Of a stretch of DNA of 64,000 nucleotides, positions 56,651 to 64,000 are shown piece by piece; the first letter of the stretch is position 1, and every line of letters starts with the position of its first letter. A model generated the notes under the pieces. That model did no database searches, had not been told where the DNA came from, and worked only from the letters and a program-made list of their open reading frames with translations. The translations under genes were made by a program, and so were the position numbers. Source of the DNA: CBDCYS01 sp965226245. GTDB lineage: Bacteria; Acidobacteriota; Terriglobia; Bryobacterales; UBA6623. The stretch covers positions 5,456,001-5,520,000 of the forward strand of contig CBDDCL010000015.1 of NCBI GenBank assembly GCA_965226245.1, read 5' to 3'.

Positions 56651-58300
56651 ATGGCGGTACCACTAGATCACATCCTTGGACGGGTGCAAGGTCTCAAGCG
56701 GAACGGCTCCAGCTGGATGGCGCGATGCCCTGCCCACGAAGACAGCGTTGCCAGCCTCAGCATCGGTGAAGGACACGAGGGTTGCGTACTTCTTAAATGC
56801 TTTGCCGGCTGTGAGTTAGAGAAGATTGTCGCAGCTATGGGGCTAGAAGTACGCGATCTTTTCCCTGAGCCTCATCTCCCGGGAAATGTAGCTATAGCTA
56901 GCGGCTTTACTGTTTCTGGCCTGGCGGCAGATAAGGGGCTGCCTGAAAAGTTTCTTCGAAACTTGGGCGTCGAGGAACACGGAACGGCAATCCGCATAAC
57001 CTACCGTCTTGAAGATGGTCGCATGGCTCCTAGACAGCGAATCAGGACCGCCGTGCGAGCCAAAGACGGGAGTCGCTGGAGCCAGGGCTCGGACCGCCTA
57101 GCGCCCTACGGATTGTGGAGGCTAGGCGAGGCGGGACAGTCGGAGAATTTGGTGTTGGTCGAGGGGGAGTCGGACTGTTGGACGCTTTGGTTTCATCAGG
57201 TCGCTGCGCTGGGTATCCCAGGCGCTGGCATGGGTGGCACGCTCCAGGCTGTGCATCTGGCGGATTTTGAGCGCCTCTACGTTGTCCAAGAGCCCGACGC
57301 CGGGGGAGATTCATTCGTGGCTGGAGTGGCTAGGCGGCTTGAAGAGCTTCGTTGGCAGGGGAATGCATACGTGGTGCACCTACCCGCCGGAATCAAGGAC
57401 CCAAACGATCTCCACAAGCGCGACCCGAACCGCTTCCTTGAGACCTTCCAAGACTCCCTTGACAAGGCCGAACGACTGGAGATTCAGAACCGAACCACAT
57501 CTCAGTCGTGGCAGGCCCCCATTCCTTTAGGCGAGTTCAACCTTCAAGCCTTCCCAACGGGGGCCCTGCCCGCTTGGCTTGCGGAATTCGTCAAAGCCGA
57601 AGCTGTTGCTACTCAGACTCCTGAGGACCTTGCAGCCATGGTCAGCTTGGCGGTTATGGCGGCCGCTTGTGTAAAGAAATTCGAGGTCGAGGTCAAACCA
57701 GGGTGGAGGGAGCCGGTCAATGTTTTCACCGTTACTGCATTGCCTCCGGGAAACCGCAAGTCCGCTGTGTTCCGGGACGCCGTGGAACCGTTAGAGGAAT
57801 TCGAACAACTCGAGGCCAGACGTTAGCCATGGAGATTGCAGAGGGTCGGTCGCGTCGGAAGATCTTGGAGAAGGCTCTGCAGCGCGCACAGGAAGATGCG
57901 GCCCGAGCAAGCCCAAGCGAAAGGGAAACGCTCAGCGAGCAAGCTGCTGGACTGGCCCGCAAGCTCGAAGAAACAAAAGTCCCTGTTTCGCCCCGCCTCA
58001 CGTCTGACGATGTCACCCCCGAACGCTTGGCCGGTCTTCTTCATGAGCATGGTGGCCGGATGGCGGTGATGAGCTCGGAGGGCGAAATCTTTGATCTGAT
58101 GGCTGGTTGGTATTCTGCCAACTCGACTCCGAATTTCACGGTCTACCTGAAGGGACATTCCGGCGACACGATTCGCGTAGATCGTGTCGGCCGCCCACCG
58201 GAGTACGTCGAGGGACCGGCGCTCACGCTCGGTCTAACGGTGCAGCCGGAGGTGATCCGCGGCCTGGCGGACAAGCCGGGGTTTCGAGGTAGGGGACTCC
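56651..58300 (+). pseudogene. Island primase-DUF3987 protein, frameshifted and truncated
   Basis: The first frame (56651-57826) has a zinc-finger primase start (CPAHED, LLKCFAGC), a TOPRIM region (LVEGESDCWTL, VVQEPDAGGDSF) and the beginning of DUF3987 (LPPGNRKSAVF, Walker-like). A frameshift at about 57820 moves to a second frame, which continues as DUF3987 (RLTSDDVTPERLAGLL, IFDLMAGWYS, TVQPEVIRGLADKPGF). It is cut at about 58300, where the integrase sequence begins. Proteins of this type replicate phage-like or integrative elements. Confidence 0.8.
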
Positions 58301-58747
58301 TGGGCCGCTTACGTCGAGGAGCGCTACTATCGGGGTGACACGGACGAGCCGAAGAACGAGAGGGCGAAGCGCACGCTCCCTCTTGGTTACCTGACAGAGG
58401 CCTATCGGCGGCATAAGCCACCGAACGCCCCCCTGGACGAGTATGTATTCGAGCAGAATGGTAAGCCCATGGACGACCGGGCGATTCTCAGTGACTACAT
58501 TCGTCCGGTGGCGAAGAGACTGGGGTTCTATTTTGAGGGGTTCGGTTGGCATTCCTTCCGTCGGCAAAACCTCACATTGATCCAGGAAGAAGGTGCCACT
58601 GCCTTCGAGGCCCAAGCACAGGCCGGACACTCCAGACCAACCATGACCTCGGAGTACACCGTCGTAGATCTGGAGCGACGGGAGCAAGCCGTACGTCGAG
58701 TTCAGGAAAGATTGCTCGGCGATACTCTCAGTAGCGCTGTGAACTGA
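58301..58747 (+). pseudogene. Tyrosine recombinase C-terminal fragment
   Basis: The frame from 58301 reads WAAYVEERYYRGDTDEPKNE and carries the catalytic end of a phage-type integrase: GWHSFRRQN (HxxR), AGHSRPTMTSEYT (His and the likely Tyr), to a stop at 58747. The N-terminal arm-binding and core-binding domains and the first catalytic Arg are missing. It is fused to the truncated primase, so a deletion between them is likely. It runs toward the tRNA-Val 3' end, as in tRNA-targeted islands. Confidence 0.8.
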
Positions 58748-58814
58748 GGCCAAATGCGGGAATTGTGCGGGATGTTTCGGGTTCTGGTGAGGCGTAAGTC
58801 CTTGATAATACTGG

Positions 58815-58890
58815 TAGGCCCGAGCGGACTCGAACCGCTGACCTCTACCGTGTCAAGGTAGCGCTCTAACCAAAACTGAGCTACGGGCCT
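58815..58890 (-). tRNA. tRNA-Val (GAC)
   Basis: On the minus strand the 76-nt sequence folds with acceptor stem AGGCCCG/CGGGCCT and discriminator A. The D arm is GCTC/GAGC with an 11-nt loop. The anticodon arm is CTACC-TTGACAC-GGTAG (anticodon GAC, valine). The T arm contains GGTTCGAGTCC. The D loop is longer than usual by about two Ts. No encoded CCA is visible. Its 3' end faces the integrase remnant. Confidence 0.93.
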
Positions 58891-59344
58891 AATCCATCGA
58901 TGCTAGCATTTGCTCCGATAACTTGTCGAGAGCTGAAAGTGTAGGCGGTGTAGACCGGTGTGGACCGCCAAGACCGGCCCGAGGGGTACCGCTAATTCAG
59001 CCGCGGATGTCCCCTGTGACGCCCTGCTAGGCTAGACGGCTACTCCATGGGAACTGTGAAAACCAGAACTGTGAAAACGATAGGCGTGGGCCAAAGATTC
59101 GCCGCGATACACACCGAACTCGAAGTTGTCCCCGGCAATGTTGTTTGCAATGCGCACGCTGACCCGGGCGAGCCGGAATCGAACGAGACACCGAAACCGC
59201 CGTGGCACCCGCGTCTTGGCGGCGGACTCCAGGCTCGGGGGTCTGAAAAAATGGGGACCCTACCGAGTGCTGCCGATGCAAGTCCTAAGGAATCAATGTC
59301 TTTCAACGAGGATTTGACTTTGCGGGAACCAAAGCATCCGATTA
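58891..59344. other. Region downstream of tRNA-Val without a recognised gene
   Basis: A frame at 59047-59373 (108 codons) shows no recognised motif and mixed composition, so it is not accepted. I see no other structure. Confidence 0.35.
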
Positions 59345-59467
59345 ACGCCGCGGCTGAGGTATTGATCCGATGATTTCGAGGTCACGAGTGAACCACGTCT
59401 TGAAAAGCGAGGCCGCCGAGACTCCAAGCGCGGACTGCAAGAACTGGCGGCGGGATTGGGGTTTCAT
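59345..59467 (-). pseudogene. Tat-signal leader fragment
   Basis: On the minus strand, ATG at 59467 with GAGGAG 8 nt upstream starts MKPQSRRQFLQSALGVSAAS, a clear twin-arginine signal. After about 40 codons it stops (about 59345), so the rest of the gene is gone. It points away from the racemase-like gene on the plus strand, which lacks its own N-terminus. An inversion or deletion that separated the two is possible. Confidence 0.55.
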
Positions 59468-59751
59468 AGCTATGCTCCTCTGGCTGGACCTGCGTGAAAT
59501 TCAGCTTGACCCACACCGACCCGGCTGTGGATAAGGCGCGTGACGCTTCGAACCGGCTGCTTACGTCTCGCGAGCTTCGCGAGATCCGGCAACGTTACGA
59601 GAACTGCCGCGAGGCGATCGGCTGGGACCACGACATCATCGTCCACTGCCATTGGGAATACGACCTGCGAACGTCGATCCAGCTTGCCGAGGCGATCGAG
59701 CCGATCAAGCCGCTGTTCCTGGAAGATCCCCTGCCGGTGGACTACTCCGAT

Positions 59752-61248
59752 AGAGAAGATGGAGTGACCTGTCCATCCGCGTCTGTCGCGGATTACGCTT
59801 TAACGTGAGAACAGATGCGCAGAGCCGCATCGAGGAGGACAGGTCATGACGAAGTTTAGCAAGTACATTGGACTGGATGTCCAAAAGGAAACGATTGCGG
59901 TCGCAGTTGCCGACGGCGCTGGTGGGAAGCCACGTTATTGGGGCGAGATTAAGAACCGTCCCGAGGCGGGTGCGGCGACTGCTGGCGCGACTAAGCGGAC
60001 CAGACGAGCGGCTACGGTTTTGCTATGAGGCCGGACCCTGCGGCTATGGTCTCTACAGGCAACTGGTTAAGGCCGGCTACGCCTGCGTGGTGGTGGCGCC
60101 GGGGCTGATTCCCCGCAAACCAGGAGAACGAGTCAAGACTGACCGGCGAGACGGCCTCAATCTGGCGCGGCTGGATCGTGCCGGCGAGTTGACGGCTGTG
60201 TGGGTTCCCGACGCCGCACAGGAGGCGCTGCGGGACTTGAGCCGGGCGCGCCAGGACATGAAGATCCACGACAAGCAACTGCGCCAGCGGCTGAGCGGGT
60301 TTCTGCTGCGGCACGGCCGCATCTACAAGGGCAAGCGGCGTTGGACACAGGCGTTTTGGCGTTGGCTGGAGCTGGAACGCTTCGACTCGCCCTATCAACA
60401 GATCGTGATGGAAGAATACGCCGCGGCGGTGCGAGCGGCGCAAGCGCGTACGGCGACGATCGAGCAGCAATTGTACCAGGCAGCGGAGCACTGGAGCCTG
60501 GGCGAAGCGGCCCGAGCGCTGACGGCGCTGCGAGGCATCCAACCTACCGCGGCGATCACTTTGTTGGCCGAGTTGGATGATATCAGCCGTTTCGACAACC
60601 CCACTGAGTTGATGGGCTACGTGGGCCTGGTGCCGAGCGAATACATCAGCGGACCGAAGCGCCGCCAAGGAGGGCTGACGAAGGCCGGCAACGCCCATGT
60701 GCGGTGGATGCTCGTCGAGTGAGCCTGGGCCTATCGTTTTCCGGCGCGGCGAACGCCGGTGATCCAACGCCGTGCTGAGCAGGCTTCGCCCGCCGTACAG
60801 GCGATCGCTTGGAAAGCGCAGAAAAGACTCTGTGGCCGCTTTCGACGACTCAGCGAGCGTGGCGTCATCGCCCCAAAGACGGTGACGGCGATTGCCCGCG
60901 AGTTGTGTGGTTTCATCTGGGCCGTTGTCTGCGAAGTGCAACAGCCCGCTAAGCTTCCCGCGTCGGCCTGAGCCGCTGCGGGAAATCAGGACGGGAGGCG
61001 CCAGCGGCGATGGCCTACCGGGGAGAACCCTCGATCCAGCTAGGAAGCGCCCGCCAAGGCGACCTTCGACGATAGAGTGAGGCAGCTCCACGACGAATAC
61101 TTCTCAGGCGGTAACCAACCCGCGGATATCAGTGTGATTAACCGTCGTAGCAGCCTCGCCCCGCGCCTCCCGCCCGTCGTATCGGTACGGCCTCGGGAAC
61201 CCGAGCGTGTGGATTCGTACGCCCGGACTTGACAGGTCACACCATATC
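59752..61248 (+). mobile_element. IS1111-type IS110-family element
   Basis: Subterminal inverted repeats ATGGAGTGACCTGTCCA (59759-59775) and the reverse complement of ATGGTGTGACCTGTCAA (61229-61245) mark an IS1111-subgroup element. There is no clear target duplication. About 275 bp of non-coding sequence lies between the transposase end (60971) and the right end, where IS1111 elements carry their guide (bridge) RNA. Ends are accurate to a few bases. Confidence 0.78.
59846..60971 (+). pseudogene. IS110-family transposase, inactivated
   Basis: The N-terminus (TKFSKYIGLDVQKETIAVAV, with the DEDD Asp) is in one frame and the rest (EAGPCGYGLYRQL, KTDRRDGLNLARL) in another, the shift lying near 59970. 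A TGA at 60720-60722 interrupts the C-terminal domain (RWMLVE-stop-AWAYRF), which then stays open to 60971. The Tnp_20-type core (GLVPSEYISG) is recognisable. At least two changes disable it. Confidence 0.85.
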
Positions 61249-61689
61249 AGCTGGCGGAGGCTGGTGGCAAGCACCTCCGTCCCGATCGGCATGGGTGAGA
61301 ACCTGGCCCGGCGCCAGGGTTTCAAAGACTTCATCATCCATCACGCGGCGGATATCATTCAGCCCGACATTCGCAATACCGGGGGGTTGCTCGAGACGAA
61401 GAAAATCGCCGACTTGTGCGACCTGTTTTTCCTTCCGCTGTGCAACCACAACACCGGCAGCGTGATTTGCACGATGGCGACGGTGCAGTGGGCGGGGGCG
61501 ATTCGCGACTACCTTGCTTGCGAGACGGTGGCGGGCAAACGCGACTCGATGGACGATGTGATTCTTCACGACGGGCCGCTTGCTCAAGACGGACATATCA
61601 AGCTGCCGAACAAGCCGGGGCTTGGCCTCGAGCTGAACGAAGACGTGGTCAAGGCGCATCTGGCGGAGGGCGGGAGGTATTGGAGCTAG

Positions 61690-62441
61690 CTTATTTTTCG
61701 TCGCGAGACGGATCCGTCGTCAGAATCATGCGCCGGTTTTCCTTCGCCCCTTGCGGGGCTGGCGCCTTGAGAAGATTTCACCCAGGGTTTCGCTTCACTC
61801 CACCGCTGGGCTACGATCCGGCGCCGCTTTGCGGCTAACGGCTCTCAGTGAACCGCAGCGGGGCTGGTGCCCGTCCCACTGCGGTTTCGATAAACTGAAT
61901 AACTCTGGCGGCGCAAAAATTCAGAGCCCCGGGCATTAAAAGATTTCGAGGCGCGACCTTTCAGTTGCAGTTCCGGCTGTTTGAGCTAATTCGGACTGGC
62001 CGGAACCGGACAGGGCGGATTTGGTGCTCTTGAAGGATCGTTGGGCTTGGCGGAGTTGATCCACTCACTTGCGTGTCAAGGGCAAGGGTTCGGCGAGGGT
62101 TTCGGTGAGGCTTTAGCCTGGTTGCCGGACTCTATTCCGATCGCCGCTGGACGAGCCAGCTTTGACCGGGCTTCCATCCGCACTGTTTGATACGTCCATG
62201 CCCGGACGTTGTGCTGGTTGGGGTCCTGTCTTGCCGGTGCTGCTTTCTCTGAGTCGGCCTGCGGACGGAAGCTCTCGCCTCCCTCCCGCGGCCCGCCCCG
62301 AACGCGCAGTCACCGTGACGCGGTCTCGACTCTCTGGCTGTTGCCTCTCCGTAACCACTCAATCTTTCCCTTTCCTTCTTTCAACAGAAATCTTTTGGCC
62401 GCGCGATGCCCGGCAGGGCCAGCGTGCCAGAAAAACAAATC
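61690..62441. other. Non-coding, repeat-rich gap
   Basis: This 752-bp stretch contains several short GC palindromes (for example CGCCCCTTGCGGGGCTGGCGCC near 61750, written here in part) and no frame with a recognised motif. It may include the right non-coding end of the IS110 element that follows. No end can be fixed. Confidence 0.4.
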
Positions 62442-63701
62442 CTACTGCCCCGCGGCGGCGCTTGCCGCGGTTGCCGCTATTGCCGGGTCTGCGGCCGGCT
62501 CACCGTTGGGGAAGGGCTTCCAAGCTTCGTTTTTCGCCCACATCGCATGCAGCACGACCGCCAGCTTGCGCGCCACCGCCACCACCGCTCGCCGCTTGGA
62601 CCGCTTCTTGCCCCGCGCCGCCAACTGCAAGCCCCAGCACCGCAGCTCTGACTCCCGACCAAAAGGTCCTAATATCCTTTGTGATGACTGCACCAGCAGC
62701 CACCGCAACTGTCCGTTGCCCGCCTTGGTGATGCCCAACTCCGGCGACGACTCTCCCGAGTCCCGCTGCTTGGGCCGGCAGCCCACCACCGCTCCCATCT
62801 GCCGCGATCGCTTCACCCGTCCCACGTCGTTGTTCAACTCCAGCACGCAGGCCAGGCTCGTCAGCGGGCCCACTCCATCGACGCTGCGCAGCAACTGCGT
62901 GACCGGATACTGCTCTTTCCCCAGTTTTTCGAGGCGCCGGTCCAGCTCGTTGATCTCTCGCGTCAGCGCCACAATGATCCGCGCCATCGGCTCCAGAATC
63001 GTTTGCAGTACGGCCGGACATTGCTGCTCCACCGCGGCGGCCCACTTCGTCATGCCGCATGGCCCGAAGCGGATGCCGTGCGACTTGGCGATCCCTCGCA
63101 CGCTGTTGAGGAGTTTAGTGCGGCTTTCGACCAGCGTCTGGCGCCCTGTCAACCAGCTGCGATGCTGCTCGACTTGTTGGCCGCGCGGCTCCAGCGGCGC
63201 CAGCAATTCCGGGTTGGTGCGGCCCAGCTCGGCCAGCCAGTAGGCGTCGTTGCGGTCGTTTTTGGCATAGGACTGGCTGATCAGCCGCAACTGCCGGGCG
63301 TCAGCCACCAGCACTTCGTGACCCAACCCGGCGATCAGGCGGCGTATCCAGTTCGTCTGCCCGCCGCTCTCGAGCACCACTCGCAGCCGCGGCCAGGAGC
63401 GGAAATATTTCTCGATGGCGGCGGGGCGAGTGGGAACCTTGACTTCTTGGAGCAGCTCGCCGTCGCGGCCGACCAGCCGCACATAACTGCGTTTGTCTCC
63501 GATGTCGACTCCGGCCACGCTGCCGATTTCGCCGCTTTGTTGCATGCGCTTTCGCTCGGTTTCCAACTGCTACTCGAATGGCGTTTGCGGTTTACTGGCT
63601 GCTGGCCTTTTGGCCTGCTGCTGGTTCGCCTGCTGTAATTTCCTCTGCTGCCGTTTGGTCTGCTGCGATTTGGTCTGCTGCGATTTGCTATTCTTTTTCA
63701 T
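62442..63701 (-). CDS. IS110-family transposase with an in-frame amber in a Gln-rich leader
   Basis: The core (from TTG at 63566) is a complete 374-aa IS110 transposase: VAGVDIGDKRSYVRLVG (DEDD start), DARQLRLISQSYAKNDRNDA and Tnp_20 motifs (RSVDGVGPLTSLACV, GITKAGNGQLRWLLVQ). Upstream in the same frame, ATG at 63701 with AAAGGAGGCG gives KKNSKSQQTKSQQTK and a Gln-rich leader, ended by TAG at 63570-63572. Either the leader is a short separate peptide and translation restarts at TTG, or one base change interrupts it. Confidence 0.8.
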
Positions 63702-63900
63702 GGCTGGTCGCCTCCTTTGTTTGGGAATCAAAGTTCCGCAGCACGTTCTTTCTCGAAGAGTGCGCTGCTGCCGAAAGCTTAGCGCTTTCGGCTCTCAGCG
63801 ACCAGCCTTCTCATCCCATCTCTGAGTCTGGCTCTCGAATTTTCTGCCACGTTTGGTGCGAATTTCATGATGTAGGTACTAGGCTTTTTCGGAGACTGTG
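63702..63900 (-). other. Upstream non-coding end of the IS110 element, possible bridge-RNA region
   Basis: IS110-group elements (IS621-like) encode a bridge RNA in the non-coding end upstream of the transposase. Here that end lies at about 63702-63900, with a strong hairpin GCCGAAAGCTTAGCGCTTTC (about 63770-63792). Element boundaries are not fixed. Confidence 0.3.
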
Positions 63901-63913
63901 CTCCGAAAAAGTG

Positions 63914-63991
63914 GCCCCTTCGGGGCAGTTGAAAACAAATGACTTGGGCAACATCGACAATTTTTTGTCGATGTGGTGGCGGTAAGCGCCT
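63914..63991 (+). repeat. Three-hairpin repeat, copy 2
   Basis: This 78-nt copy matches 31324-31400. It has stems GCCCCTTCGGGGC, ACATCGACAA...TTGTCGATGT and GGCGGTAAGCGCC. Several differences between the copies lie in loops or between stems. Confidence 0.65.
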
Positions 63992-64000
63992 AATATTTCG

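Larger units (their letters stand above)
59494..61689 (+). pseudogene. Mandelate racemase/muconate lactonizing enzyme-like gene, split by IS
   Basis: The left piece (59494-59751) reads CREAIGWDHDIIVHCHWEY, then FLEDPLPVDYSD. The right piece (about 61249-61689) continues SWRRLVASTSVPIGMGENLA, then DIIQPDIRNTGGLLETKKIA (the family metal and Lys/Asp region), NHNTGSVICTMATVQWAG and a full C-terminus. The halves join across the element at 59752-61248. The N-terminal capping domain and the first part of the barrel are absent. The substrate is unknown. Confidence 0.78.

Noticed and set aside
59047..59373. 108-codon frame downstream of tRNA-Val
   Set aside because: No recognised domain, mixed composition and a weak start context.
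63570..63572. TAG as pyrrolysine or other recoding signal
   Set aside because: No sign of a recoding element or of pylT/pylS in the window. A TTG restart or a simple nonsense change is more likely.

Overview
The window is GC-rich bacterial chromosome. The gene content points to an acidobacterium, most likely the Bryobacterales/Solibacter type. This is inferred from family composition, not from a phylogeny. Supporting families are a planctomycete/acidobacterial-type DUF1549-DUF1553 cytochrome protein, a PEGA-domain Ser/Thr kinase, a TolB-propeller/CehA metallohydrolase fusion, a Tat-exported ceramidase-like protein, and many caspase, sulfatase and DUF3179 remnants.

Housekeeping backbone (1-47 kb): dnaE, accA, a Na+/H+ antiporter, a DUF2461 protein, the DUF1549/DUF1553 protein, the PEGA kinase, a TonB protein followed by an M48-like protein that has lost zinc ligands, an M20 amidohydrolase, rpoD and nrdR (minus strand), a LarA-like DUF2088 gene with uppP, ftsK, an MBOAT/SGNH acylation pair, an alpha/beta hydrolase, a CaiB-type CoA transferase, a VOC protein, a CehA-type fusion with a membrane protein, a receiver/kinase-like hybrid lacking both phospho-acceptor residues, a convergent CpaE/TadZ-like ATPase, and the ceramidase-like gene. 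Repeats lie between these blocks: a 266-bp IS630-type MITE, a decayed group II intron, IS3, IS630 and IS1380 copies, a perfect 33-bp inverted repeat around a second inverted repeat, and a 78-nt three-hairpin repeat found twice.

Accessory region (about 48.6-63.9 kb): an ISNCY-like element, then a two-gene module (an unknown protein overlapping a QueC-like PP-loop protein) broken by a frameshift, an IS256 and an IS1595. After this come three 17-bp palindromes at 20-21 bp spacing, a split primase/DUF3987 gene, and a tyrosine-recombinase C-terminus running toward the 3' end of a tRNA-Val(GAC) gene. This layout is that of a decaying tRNA-targeted integrative island. Beyond the tRNA, a mandelate racemase/enolase-superfamily gene is split by an IS1111-type IS110 element, and a second IS110 transposase closes the window.

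Many insertions can be undone on paper. Removing the IS630 restores a caspase-like frame across a TA duplication. Removing the IS1595 between 8-bp duplications restores the C-terminal domain of the probable QueC-like fusion. The IS256 and IS1595 copies also carry scrambled internal duplications joined at short homologies, so this stretch is either a real rearrangement hotspot or an assembly artefact.
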